Positions 51,397 through 60,245 of a stretch of 64,000 bases of DNA are shown one piece after another. The stretch lies in contig MAAO01000006.1 in NCBI GenBank assembly GCA_002163155.1, positions 930,001 through 994,000 of the forward strand. The letters run 5' to 3'. The notes under the pieces are model-generated. The model made no database searches and was not told the origin of the DNA. It saw only the letters and a list, made by a program, of their open reading frames with translations. The position numbers and the translations under genes were made by a program. Each line of letters opens with the position of its first letter. Positions within the stretch are counted from its first letter, which is position 1. The stretch comes from Halobacteriovorax marinus. Its GTDB lineage: Bacteria; Bdellovibrionota; Bacteriovoracia; Bacteriovoracales; Bacteriovoracaceae.

Positions 51397-52620
51397 TTAA
51401 ATCTTGTGTGGAAGATTGATAGTGAAGAGAGTCCCATTTAGATTTTCTTCTTCCGAGCTCTCTACTAGCACATGTCCTTCTAGCAGGTTTACAAAGTGCT
51501 TCATGATAGGCATTCCATATCCAGTTCCAAATTCACCATCAGTCCCTTTTCTAGAGGTTGTAGCATCTAATCTGAAAAGATTATTCTGAATTTCTTGTGG
51601 AATACCAATTCCAAAATCACGAATAGAGAATTGAATATCAGACTCTATCATTCTAATACTAAAGTTGATGACACCATCTGGGTAAGAAAACTTAATAGCG
51701 TTGGAGATAACATTTCCAAGTATCTGAGTCTTTAGAACTGTAAAATTTGTTTTAATAGTTTTATGTTCATCCAGTTCGTTTTCAATATTTAAGGTAATAG
51801 ATTTCTCTTCTAGGCTCAATTCATGCTCATCATGTAGGGAAGCTACAAGATCCTTGAGGGGAAAGACTTCCACTGATTTTGAAAAGGAAGGTTTATCTAA
51901 TTTCTGCAGAAGCCGCACGCTTTGAATGATTTCAATTGATCTCTCAGAAGATTTCTTAAGTTTCACAAAGTAGGGATCATCTCTCTTTAACTTTTTTAAT
52001 CGATGGTTAATAGCGGTCAGTTGATTGGCAAGATCGTGTAAGACAACTCTTAAGAGAGTGTCTACCCGTAGATTAGCCTCTCTTAAACTTACTGAGGCTT
52101 GGCCATATGTTTTTGTGTAGGTGATGAGGTAACCGCTTAGAAGGGTTCCGAACAAGTAGAGATTCATTATCTTATCAAACTTATAATCTGCGATTTCCAC
52201 TTGGTAGTAGTACAGGCCATATTTGTCCACAACCAGAAAGAAGAAAAGAGCGATGAAGGAAACAAAAGTTCCTACAATCGAGCCTTTCATGTCAAAGAAG
52301 ACCCCGTAGAAGAGTGGTAGGAGAAAGAGCCAAAAAGGAGCTGGAGCATTAATTCCACCTGCTTGGTAAATGATGAGTACTAAATTTATGGAGCCAGGGA
52401 TAAGTATAAGTAGTGTGGCCACTAAGTATTTACCTTTAAAGGAAAAGACGAACGAGAGTGCGCCTAGAGTAATCAAGGTAAAGAGAACAACATTTGTTTC
52501 ACTTGAGTGGTGCGTATAATTAAAGCGCAGCATGTAGAATATCTGAATGAAGATAGTAAGGGCGTTACCAAAAATTAGAGTCTTAAATTTTCTCTTGTTT
52601 TCAACTAAATCAATTTCCAT
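51397..52620 (-). CDS. Membrane sensor histidine kinase
   Basis: A 407-residue histidine kinase with six membrane helices in residues 12-170, a dimerisation helix with the phosphorylated H195 in VVLHDLANQLTA, and a HATPase domain: N-box NVISNAIKFS, G1 DFGIGIP and the GTGYGMPIMKHF lid/G2. There is no large extracellular sensor, so the membrane domain probably senses a small or lipid signal. No response regulator lies next to it, so its partner is elsewhere. Upstream of fliL on the same strand but with a 55-base gap. Confidence 0.85.
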   Translation of the reverse strand: MEIDLVENKRKFKTLIFGNALTIFIQIFYMLRFNYTHHSSETNVVLFTLITLGALSFVFSFKGKYLVATLLILIPGSINLVLIIYQAGGINAPAPFWLFLLPLFYGVFFDMKGSIVGTFVSFIALFFFLVVDKYGLYYYQVEIADYKFDKIMNLYLFGTLLSGYLITYTKTYGQASVSLREANLRVDTLLRVVLHDLANQLTAINHRLKKLKRDDPYFVKLKKSSERSIEIIQSVRLLQKLDKPSFSKSVEVFPLKDLVASLHDEHELSLEEKSITLNIENELDEHKTIKTNFTVLKTQILGNVISNAIKFSYPDGVINFSIRMIESDIQFSIRDFGIGIPQEIQNNLFRLDATTSRKGTDGEFGTGYGMPIMKHFVNLLEGHVLVESSEEENLNGTLFTINLPHKI

Positions 52621-52675
52621 AAATATTTCTATCAGAAAGCATTGAGTATATGAAGGCGTTTCATTTCAATTGTAA

Positions 52676-53152
52676 TTATTGTACAACAAACTTTGTGAAC
52701 AGAAGGCCTTTGACTGTTTGCTTTTTAGTGATGCGATTGATGGCCTTTTTTAGGCGATCCTCTAAGAGAATTTTGCCCGAAATACTATTGAGTTCATCTG
52801 CCGCCATACGACTGGTGATATCAATAATAGAATCGTTGATGATGGCCCTAGATTTTTCAAAGAGATCATCATACTTATTATGAAAGGGGACAATGTAGAC
52901 TTGTAGATTGAGAAAGCGTAAACGAGTCTTGCGTGACTTCAAATTGATGATTAGCTTGTCTAGTTTAAAGGGAGCAGGGAAGACTTTCTCTTTACTGTCT
53001 GTAAGTAGGCTGGCCTTTTCAATCTCTTCGTTCGGAAGTGGTCTTTGGTAGAGCATCTCTGTGAAGACAAATACTCCTACGCAAGCAGCAGTCATTACAA
53101 AAGTAAGAATTAGGATAATATTGTCTATTGATTTATTTCCAGTCACCGTCAA
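52676..53152 (-). CDS. fliL: Flagellar basal-body protein FliL
   Basis: A 158-residue FliL: a single membrane helix (about 11-32) and a periplasmic domain with the family pattern (LDKLIINLKSRKTRLRFLNLQVYIVP and a C-terminal KGLLFTKFVVQ ending like other FliL proteins). FliL surrounds the stator and supports motor torque. In many genomes it lies in a fli operon; here it stands alone. Length is normal. Confidence 0.88.
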   Translation of the reverse strand: MTVTGNKSIDNIILILTFVMTAACVGVFVFTEMLYQRPLPNEEIEKASLLTDSKEKVFPAPFKLDKLIINLKSRKTRLRFLNLQVYIVPFHNKYDDLFEKSRAIINDSIIDITSRMAADELNSISGKILLEDRLKKAINRITKKQTVKGLLFTKFVVQ

Positions 53153-53345
53153 GTTCCCCTTATCAATAGTTTAGCAGGTCTAAGGCAAAGCTAAAAGCCC
53201 TCAAAGTCTTCCCTATGTTGCGCAGTGTCTATGTAAGCCTTGAATATCATTGTTAAAAGTAAGAAGTTGTTAGAACTGACACTTTGAACCTTCGCGTCTA
53301 GTGCGATACACCATATAAAAAATACAAGTACAAGCTGGAGAAAAG

Positions 53346-54254
53346 ATGAAGTTGTTAATGTTGTTATGTGTTGTTTACTCCTCCCTAATAAATGCCCAAG
53401 TAAAAGTTGTTTACGGTACTGACGGAAGACAGGAAGTTCAAACAGCAAATAGAAAATGGCAAAGTCTCGCAAAATCTACAGCAGCTCTCATTCCAATTGA
53501 AAACCTAGAATATGATTCAGCTAGAAGAGTTTATAAACTCTCGGCCAAGGGACAAAAGTCACTAGGTGAGAGTATGAACCTTTGCTCTGGGGAAAAATTC
53601 TCTGAGCAACCAAACGCCGCTATCTGTTCAGGATTTCTTACTAAGAATAATGTCCTCATCACTGCCGGTCACTGTGCAAAAGATTCTATGGCCAATGTGT
53701 GCTCTTCAAAGAAATACGTTTGGGTTTTTGATTACAAAACTAGTGGTGGTAGTAACCCAATGAATATGGAATTTCCTGCTAAGAATGTTACAGGTTGTGA
53801 CAGAGTTCTTAAGGCCGATTTGGACGATGTCACTGACTATGCAGCTCTAAAACTTACAAAGAAAATTAAGAGATCACCTTTAGCACTTAGAACTTCTGGA
53901 GCGATTAAAAAAGGTGAGAAACTTGTAGTGATTGGAGTTCCTTGGGGAATTCCTACTAAGGTGACTACTGGTGGTAGAGTTCTTCATAATAGAAATGGAG
54001 TCTTCTTCAGTGCTAGCGTTGATACTTTTCAAGGAAATTCTGGATCTGCAGTTTTTAATGAGAGAACAGGACTAGTTGAAGGAATTCTTGTAAGAGGAAA
54101 AGCAGATTCTTACCAAGATCAAGACTACTATTGCGCTAGAGTTAACACTTGTGATGAGAATGGAAATAATTGTCAAAGCTTTATGGATAATCAAAAGGCG
54201 GAAGACATAACGAGAATGCCTTTTGTTTATAAGAAGATAAAACACTTATTATAA
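53346..54254 (+). CDS. Secreted trypsin-like serine protease
   Basis: A 302-residue chymotrypsin-fold protease with a signal peptide (cleaved after NA, before QV). The catalytic triad is H109 (TAGHC), D164 (DYAALKL) and S232 (GNSGS). Cysteines at 80, 94, 110, 119 and 151 could form disulfides. The fold and the TAGHC-DxA-GNSGS pattern place it near the V8/glutamyl endopeptidase group of S1. It is a candidate export substrate of the type II system and could digest prey protein; both are inferences. Confidence 0.9.
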   Translation: MKLLMLLCVVYSSLINAQVKVVYGTDGRQEVQTANRKWQSLAKSTAALIPIENLEYDSARRVYKLSAKGQKSLGESMNLCSGEKFSEQPNAAICSGFLTKNNVLITAGHCAKDSMANVCSSKKYVWVFDYKTSGGSNPMNMEFPAKNVTGCDRVLKADLDDVTDYAALKLTKKIKRSPLALRTSGAIKKGEKLVVIGVPWGIPTKVTTGGRVLHNRNGVFFSASVDTFQGNSGSAVFNERTGLVEGILVRGKADSYQDQDYYCARVNTCDENGNNCQSFMDNQKAEDITRMPFVYKKIKHLL

Positions 54255-54256
54255 AA

Positions 54257-55288
54257 TTACTTTTCAAACTCTAATATTTTTTCAATAACCTTCCGCTTAG
54301 ATTGGCAACGACTCTGTTGCCAGCAAGAGTTGAAGGTTTCTACAATTTTTCCCTGATTTTTAATGTCTACAGAAAATGGTTTATCTAAAACCACCGTGTG
54401 CATATAGTTAGCAATACTTTCTATGAAGTCTTTCGAACTACTAGATAGGGCAAAGAGGTTGGGGAAGTTTGTTCCAAGAAGAGAAGAGTAGAACTCTGGC
54501 ATATCCTTAGTGGTAAATAATTTATCATCGAGTGTGTAATATCTAATATAATTTAAATCCTCAGGAAAACTTGCAAACTTTGGGGAAATAATCTCATTAT
54601 CAAGTTTCCAAGATTCTTTTATAAGCTCAAATGAATCAAACTTTGTAATGAGTTCTCCACCAGTTTCTGGGTAGTACTTAGGGTCCCAGTTTAGGGTAAT
54701 CGCAAAGAGATGGGCCATGGTGTAGTGAATGGTATCAACGACATTATTTTCATGGGAGAGGTAGGGATTGAAGCTGTAGTCAGCATCAATTTTAAACGCA
54801 GTTAATTCGCGCCATCTATACCAGTCGTTAATTTTCTGATTGAGTACTTCTTGATCTAGGAAGGCAATGAATTGCCCAGTGTGTTTTGTTTGCGATGACT
54901 TTAATTCCACCATGATAGTGGAGACACCTAAGCCTTTCACAAGAAAGATTGCTTTAAGTCGTTTATTCAATCGTATTTTATGCATTCTAGGATAACTTAA
55001 AATGGCGTAGCGAAAGACATGTTCAAAATTCTCATTTGAAATTTGGCTAGGGTAGAGATTAGTTGCAGGAGTTAAGTCATAAGACTCTTTCCATAGATTT
55101 AAATATTCTGTCACTTCATCGGTGAGTTTCGTGTGTATTTTTGTTTCAAGATTAAACTTCTTAACCCAAGACCAATAAGATAGATAACCCACAGGGTGGT
55201 GCTCTAACTTCTTAGCTATCAATTCTGGTTGCTTATGTGAACAAGCACTTAGAAAAAGGAAAATGAATATAAATGGAAAGAGTCTCAT
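54257..55288 (-). CDS. Lipoprotein of unknown function, coupled to phospholipase D
   Basis: A 343-residue lipoprotein: lipobox LSAC (C16). No known domain is clear; the sequence is helix-rich with many aromatic residues (e.g. WYRWRELTAF, HYTMAHLFAI). Near the end two cysteines (SCWQQSRC) may pair. Its ATG overlaps the phospholipase D stop by one base, so translation is coupled and a shared job at the envelope is likely. No HExxH motif, so a metalloprotease is not supported. Confidence 0.7.
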   Translation of the reverse strand: MRLFPFIFIFLFLSACSHKQPELIAKKLEHHPVGYLSYWSWVKKFNLETKIHTKLTDEVTEYLNLWKESYDLTPATNLYPSQISNENFEHVFRYAILSYPRMHKIRLNKRLKAIFLVKGLGVSTIMVELKSSQTKHTGQFIAFLDQEVLNQKINDWYRWRELTAFKIDADYSFNPYLSHENNVVDTIHYTMAHLFAITLNWDPKYYPETGGELITKFDSFELIKESWKLDNEIISPKFASFPEDLNYIRYYTLDDKLFTTKDMPEFYSSLLGTNFPNLFALSSSSKDFIESIANYMHTVVLDKPFSVDIKNQGKIVETFNSCWQQSRCQSKRKVIEKILEFEK

Positions 55289-57105
55289 TAAATATTTCTT
55301 TCTAGGTTAAATGTATCTACAATCAGAAAGATTATATCAGAAAAAAGTTTCTTCCACTTTAAATCTGGATGATCAACAATTTCTTTCCACTCCTCAGATC
55401 CGTAGCGGTGACTTAAGTACTTTAAATAGTCGACTCTTTCTATTAACTCATCTGCTGTTTTAGAGACTTCTTCAGTCGCTTCTATGGAGACACCAATTTC
55501 CGAATTAAGAGACCTAGAGCGTGGATCTAGATTAGAAGTCATGACTAAACTTCTCTTTCGATCAATGACAGCAAACTTTGCATGTAATTTTCCGTATTCT
55601 TTATCCCCACCTAGCACTACATCATCGGCCTTGCCATAGAGGTAAACTTGCACTTGATCTGGGAGAATACCTTTGTCTGTTAAGTTAGTCAGTCTTGGAA
55701 GTAGACTGTGGTCTATGAGTGACTGAGAGGCGACAGTATCATTTGTCGCCATAGAGCTGGTCACTAGTCTAAATCTTCTCTTAGGGTCAGCAGCAAGCCA
55801 TTTGTGAATCATTTCTATCTCTTTATTACTAAAGTGCGCATAGGGAGTGACTATATCAATAGTGTCCTCTGCTGAATTGATCATATCCAGTACTTCTTTA
55901 GAAATTGAATTGGGATTGAGTTCACTTAACTTATTGTACTTTATGCGACCCCAAGGAGAGTTGATATTCTGGATTTCGTTTACGATTCTAACTAGACCGT
56001 TGTCAAAACCTTCAGTGAAGAAATTATTCCTTTCCATGTCTTTTAATTTTATGACAAAGTTAGGATTTTTCTTAAAAGTCGTGCGACTCACACGACTCAT
56101 TCGAGCCATTTCTTTTCTATAAATTTTCCTCTTTAATCTCACAATGGCATTGGCCAGATGATTATTGCCAATGTGATAGAAAATCTTATCGTAATAAGAT
56201 TGAATATTTGTGGCCAAGGAAATTTCTGAGGAACGACGTTTAATATCTTTTGTATCTCTTATGAGCACATCCATATCTTCAAATTCAAAACTGTTTCCTT
56301 TGAAAGAATCTAGTGTGTGATATTCATTGGCAATATTTCTACCGCCAATTATCGCCATGGAATTTGTAGAGCTTTCAGCATCCATGAGAATGATTTTATC
56401 ATGAAGACGACGATTAATATTTGAGGCACTTATAGGAATCTTATAACCATCTGGCCTAAAGAGATTTCTGACTTTATTAATAAATGTTTGTACGATTTTT
56501 CTTGGATTAAAAATATTATTAAAAATTACAACTTCGGCCCTTCCCTTTATTTTTATCTTTCTATGGGAAACTATTCCAGGAGTATAACTCTTAAGTGCCA
56601 TGAGGGATTTGAATTGATCAGAAAAGAATCGTGCTTTTAGAGCGGTGGTCGAATCAACTAACACTCGCACATGTACTCCTCGCTTAACTGCGAGTCTAAG
56701 TTCGTTTAAAATTATATTTCCAACTTCATCATCTTCAAAAATGTAGTAGGAGATATCTAACGTTTTCTTTGCATTTCTGATGAGATGAATCTTCGCAGCA
56801 AGAGAGACATCGCCATCTTTTAAGAGTTTTACCTTGGCGTGAATCGCTTCATTTTTAATTCTTTTAAAATCATCAATGGAGCTTTTAAAATCTGTATAAT
56901 ACTCTTTTAACTCTAATCTTTCTCTAATGAGTTTATCTAGATTTCTCGTATACCAACGATCTCCCATCACCAAAATATTGGCGTGATCAAAACAACTCAT
57001 TCCTAAAATTGAGGAAATTTCACGTTTGTTCTTAGAACCATCTGGCAAAATGGTGGAGAAACTAATGAAAAGGATTAAAAAATAGATAAAAGAGATTATT
57101 CTCAT
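55288..57105 (-). CDS. Exported phospholipase D family protein
   Basis: A 605-residue PLD-superfamily enzyme with a signal peptide or membrane anchor. Both HKD motifs are present: HDKIILMD (about 239) and HAKFAVID (about 511), each with downstream GGRNIANEYH and TSNLDPRSRSLNSE. Cardiolipin synthases share this arrangement, but the N-terminal signal points to the periplasm or outside. It could cleave or remodel prey or own phospholipid. Divergent from the lytic transglycosylase, with a coupled lipoprotein after it. Confidence 0.85.
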   Translation of the reverse strand: MRIISFIYFLILFISFSTILPDGSKNKREISSILGMSCFDHANILVMGDRWYTRNLDKLIRERLELKEYYTDFKSSIDDFKRIKNEAIHAKVKLLKDGDVSLAAKIHLIRNAKKTLDISYYIFEDDEVGNIILNELRLAVKRGVHVRVLVDSTTALKARFFSDQFKSLMALKSYTPGIVSHRKIKIKGRAEVVIFNNIFNPRKIVQTFINKVRNLFRPDGYKIPISASNINRRLHDKIILMDAESSTNSMAIIGGRNIANEYHTLDSFKGNSFEFEDMDVLIRDTKDIKRRSSEISLATNIQSYYDKIFYHIGNNHLANAIVRLKRKIYRKEMARMSRVSRTTFKKNPNFVIKLKDMERNNFFTEGFDNGLVRIVNEIQNINSPWGRIKYNKLSELNPNSISKEVLDMINSAEDTIDIVTPYAHFSNKEIEMIHKWLAADPKRRFRLVTSSMATNDTVASQSLIDHSLLPRLTNLTDKGILPDQVQVYLYGKADDVVLGGDKEYGKLHAKFAVIDRKRSLVMTSNLDPRSRSLNSEIGVSIEATEEVSKTADELIERVDYLKYLSHRYGSEEWKEIVDHPDLKWKKLFSDIIFLIVDTFNLERNI

Positions 57106-57200
57106 AGTTAAGTTATCGGAATTAAAGTCGAAAATCTTAACTCTTTTTGTCTGCTAATTAGCTGTTCGAGAGAAGTTATTGAGAGTGAAATAGTTCGTTA

Positions 57201-57218
57201 TACTAGCAAAAACTAGTA
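57201..57218. promoter_or_regulatory. Operator-like inverted repeat upstream of the transglycosylase
   Basis: TACTAG at 57201-57206 and CTAGTA at 57213-57218, separated by six bases, form a perfect repeat 7 bases before the annotated TTG. It overlaps a TATACT -10 candidate, so it could bind a regulator, or fold near the ribosome site. Confidence 0.35.
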
Positions 57219-57224
57219 CAGTAT

Positions 57225-59840
57225 TTGACGAATAATTCCGATAAGTTAAACGTGAGAGTCTATTTACATATATTTCTATTCTTAATTTTCTCGATTTTTC
57301 GAGTTGAAGCTTTTACTAGTAGTGGATTTGTTTCAATTAAAGAGTCCGATACTGTACGAGTCATTCAAGATGGCGAAGAACACTTCTTAAAAGAGGGTGA
57401 TCTTATTCAAGTTAAGACACAGGAATCATGGAAGAGAAATATAGAAATTATCACTACCATCAATCCAAAATTAAAATCAGGTAAAGCTCATATAGGAGAA
57501 GTCACTTTCAAGGAACATACGGCCTTAGGAAGACTTCAAAAAGTCCTTAGTAGCAATAGGGTCGTGAAAAAACAAATTGACGTTATAGTTGCTGGAGGAC
57601 AAAAAGTTACACTTTATCCTGGCGATAAAATTCAAGTGAATAATAGAGTTGGGTGGAAGAGAGAAGTTGAAATTATTTCTTCAAAAGATGGGAAGATTGG
57701 TCCTGCCTATTTAGGAGATGTGACTTTTCTCGAATATGAAAGATCGGGTGTACTTGCCAAAAATACTAACAAAGATGATCCGCTTGAACCTTTTGGAACT
57801 AACGATCCGTCTTTAGACTCACTCATTAAAAAACTCATGGTTGATTATGATATGAATGCCGCTGAAGTTAGTGAAGTTGAAAGCGGTAAAGAAGTGGAAA
57901 AGATTGAAGAAACTTGTCCTGAAGTGGGGAAGGTCTATAAACTAGAGCGATATATTGGTGTCGTTGGTGATAGCAGTTTAATAGGTCCACATATAGGGAT
58001 ACCAAGAGAGAGTATTGTCAAAATTGTTAAAAGTGATAAAGCTTGTGGATTAGAAATATTAAAATTCCCTAAGGGTTCTACCTTAAGAAGAAGTCACTTC
58101 CCAAAAGTAGTCTTAACTTATCCTTCAAATTTAACTATTGATAATTTGAATGAAGTAAATGATCCCACAAAAACTATAAATTTAAGTAAAGGCGTTTCTT
58201 TCAAACTCGAGGATGGTGCCTCTGTTCACGCCTATGGTAGAAGGACTGGGAAGAGATACTCTTTTGACAGTAAAGATAAAGTTAAAATCGTAGGTATTCA
58301 TAAAAATGGTGACTACATTATTAAAAGAAATGATCAAAGGTATGAGTATCGCATTCCGGCAGATGATTTAGAAGAGCTAAATTCAGAGGGTGGACTTGTT
58401 ATTAACGTAAGTGAATCTGCACAGAATGTATTAAAAGAAGATCTTATAAATGAAGCGGTAAAGATTGTTGCACCAAAGCCTGATTGTAGAGATGTGGTCA
58501 CGGCGACAAGTAGTCCTTATACCCAGATTAGTTTTCAAAAATGTAAGAATAAAAGTTATAAGAATAGTAAAGGTAAGACAGTTCTTGCAAATGACTATAT
58601 GGAAAAAGAAATTCCTTTATCTTCAAAAGAAGTGAATAAAGTTCTCGTTGATCCAGACAAGAAGAGATTTGCCAACTGTATCTCTAAAAGTTTAAGACAT
58701 GGTACCAATCGTAATTCTAGTCCAAGTTGTAAGAAAGATAGTAAGGGTAAAGTTATTCCTGCGAGGATTAGGCAGGCTAAGTACGTGACTAGTGGTGGAA
58801 AGAAGAAGTTTAAAGGTTGGCGTCTATTAAATAGAAAACCACGAGCTTGTGCCTCTAAGAAGCTTTCTACTTATCTCTCAGATCGTTACGTTGATATGTC
58901 TAGATGTCTAGGAATTGATCCTAAAGAATTATTTCCCATAATAAACCATGAGTCTCACTTTCAACCAAAAACTATTAGTCCTTCATATGCCATGGGAGTG
59001 GGGCAAATAGTTACAGTGAATTATCTCGATTTTTACAATAAATTAAATATGGCAAAGAGACTTATTAAGAAGAAGTCTAGTGTTATGAACTATGCCAAAG
59101 ATTTTCATACTGAATCAGGTTATGCAAAATATGAAAATAGTCCAAGTAAGAGTAAGAAAGTCGATCGTTTAACGGCATTCTTTTTGTCGGATTTAAAAGA
59201 TAAAATGAATTCAAACAAAAAGGAATGTCAGGGGTTAAAGTCCATTGCAGACGATGCGCTCGTTGTTCCGAAGAGTGCTAAGGCCAGTACTAAGAAATTA
59301 AAAAGTTACCTTAGAGAACGAGAAAATCAAAGATTATGTGCTCCCAAAAATCCTGATGAAGGCTTCTATATGGCAGCAGTATATTACATGTATAATAAGA
59401 AATTCTTTAAATATAAATTAGATAAACTAAATAAATTAAAAAGTCTTGGTTTATCTAAAAAACAAATTAATGATTTCTCGATAATACTCACTAGATGGTC
59501 TTATAATGCAGGTCTTTCTGGAATCTCTGGTCCCTTTGAAAGATTGTTAGAGAAATTAAAAAATGGATCAATTGAGAAACTAGATTCTTCTGGAAACCCC
59601 ATAAAGAATAAAGATGGTTCTTTAAAACAAATGAAAGTCGCAGGTCTTTCTGGTTTCTCTTCAAATCAGTTCAAAAACTATATGAGTTACATAATTAAGC
59701 ATCGCTATAAATCTAAAAGTGCAAAGAGAAGAAATGAAGTCGCTAGGTACGTTACTGGTTTTAGAGGAACTGGTGGTATTGATGGTGATTTAAAGCAAAT
59801 TGAAAAGAATGAGGAGAGTTCATGCGGTATTTCTTACTAG
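57225..59840 (+). CDS. Lytic transglycosylase with SH3-like repeats
   Basis: An 871-residue secreted protein. After the signal peptide come two SH3-like repeats (about 45-100 and 135-175) sharing GDxIQV..WKR..EI....GK...GEVTF; a third SH3-like stretch lies near 370. The C-terminal catalytic region (about 555-800) has the SLT motif NHESHFQP (catalytic glutamate near residue 575) with SYAMGVGQI and later WSYNAGLSG. It cleaves peptidoglycan, plausible for prey-wall remodelling. The TTG start gives MTNNSDKLN before the signal peptide; the GTG at 57252 is an alternative start. Followed by an overlapping small gene. Confidence 0.85.
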   Translation: MTNNSDKLNVRVYLHIFLFLIFSIFRVEAFTSSGFVSIKESDTVRVIQDGEEHFLKEGDLIQVKTQESWKRNIEIITTINPKLKSGKAHIGEVTFKEHTALGRLQKVLSSNRVVKKQIDVIVAGGQKVTLYPGDKIQVNNRVGWKREVEIISSKDGKIGPAYLGDVTFLEYERSGVLAKNTNKDDPLEPFGTNDPSLDSLIKKLMVDYDMNAAEVSEVESGKEVEKIEETCPEVGKVYKLERYIGVVGDSSLIGPHIGIPRESIVKIVKSDKACGLEILKFPKGSTLRRSHFPKVVLTYPSNLTIDNLNEVNDPTKTINLSKGVSFKLEDGASVHAYGRRTGKRYSFDSKDKVKIVGIHKNGDYIIKRNDQRYEYRIPADDLEELNSEGGLVINVSESAQNVLKEDLINEAVKIVAPKPDCRDVVTATSSPYTQISFQKCKNKSYKNSKGKTVLANDYMEKEIPLSSKEVNKVLVDPDKKRFANCISKSLRHGTNRNSSPSCKKDSKGKVIPARIRQAKYVTSGGKKKFKGWRLLNRKPRACASKKLSTYLSDRYVDMSRCLGIDPKELFPIINHESHFQPKTISPSYAMGVGQIVTVNYLDFYNKLNMAKRLIKKKSSVMNYAKDFHTESGYAKYENSPSKSKKVDRLTAFFLSDLKDKMNSNKKECQGLKSIADDALVVPKSAKASTKKLKSYLRERENQRLCAPKNPDEGFYMAAVYYMYNKKFFKYKLDKLNKLKSLGLSKKQINDFSIILTRWSYNAGLSGISGPFERLLEKLKNGSIEKLDSSGNPIKNKDGSLKQMKVAGLSGFSSNQFKNYMSYIIKHRYKSKSAKRRNEVARYVTGFRGTGGIDGDLKQIEKNEESSCGISY

Positions 59841-60202
59841 TTTATTTATTCTCATTTCAAATCGAAGCCAGTGAGTTGATCACTTCGCTGAGTACTAAAG
59901 TAGATAGCATTAGAGACACTTCTAATAAGACTACTTATATGAATTTTGTTTCTGAATTACAAAGAGAAGCACGGGCCTTGAAGAGTAAGAGTAAGGGTGA
60001 CCGTGAGTTTTACTTTCTTTATGACTTTGATAAGTCCCTAGATATTGTTCTTCGTTTAAAGAAATTTAATGTGGACGAATGTTATAGGGCCAAGATTGAA
60101 CACTTTAGTGCTTACGGTGTACGATCTGATAATTTTAAACGAAGTGATCTTCCCGACGGGGCGAAACTTTCTTATGATATTCTCTTAAAACTGTGTCAAT
60201 AA
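59822..60202 (+). CDS. Small secreted companion of the transglycosylase (126 aa)
   Basis: Not recognised. Signal peptide (MRYFLLVYLFSFQIEA, cleaved before SEL) and a helical mature part of about 110 residues with two cysteines (ECYRAK and the last CQ). It starts 19 bases inside the transglycosylase gene, behind GAGGAGAG, so the two are translationally linked. It could be a partner or modulator of the enzyme; that is an inference from coupling. Confidence 0.7.
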   Translation: MRYFLLVYLFSFQIEASELITSLSTKVDSIRDTSNKTTYMNFVSELQREARALKSKSKGDREFYFLYDFDKSLDIVLRLKKFNVDECYRAKIEHFSAYGVRSDNFKRSDLPDGAKLSYDILLKLCQ

Positions 60203-60236
60203 AAAAGGCCTCTTTCGAGGCCTTATTATATTTTCA
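60201..60236. terminator. Bidirectional terminator
   Basis: Perfect 8-bp stem AAGGCCTC/GAGGCCTT with loop TTTC at 60205-60224, with A-rich sequence on its left and T-rich on its right, so it serves both the plus-strand pair and the convergent ald gene. Confidence 0.9.
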
Positions 60237-60245
60237 ATATGTTAA

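Noticed and set aside
53191-53472. Minus-strand frame of 93 codons
   Set aside because: It overlaps the start of the clear protease gene, has no ribosome site and no family-like content.
54257-55288. Metalloprotease call for the lipoprotein
   Set aside because: No HExxH or other metal motif; HYTMAHLF is not a metal-binding signature.
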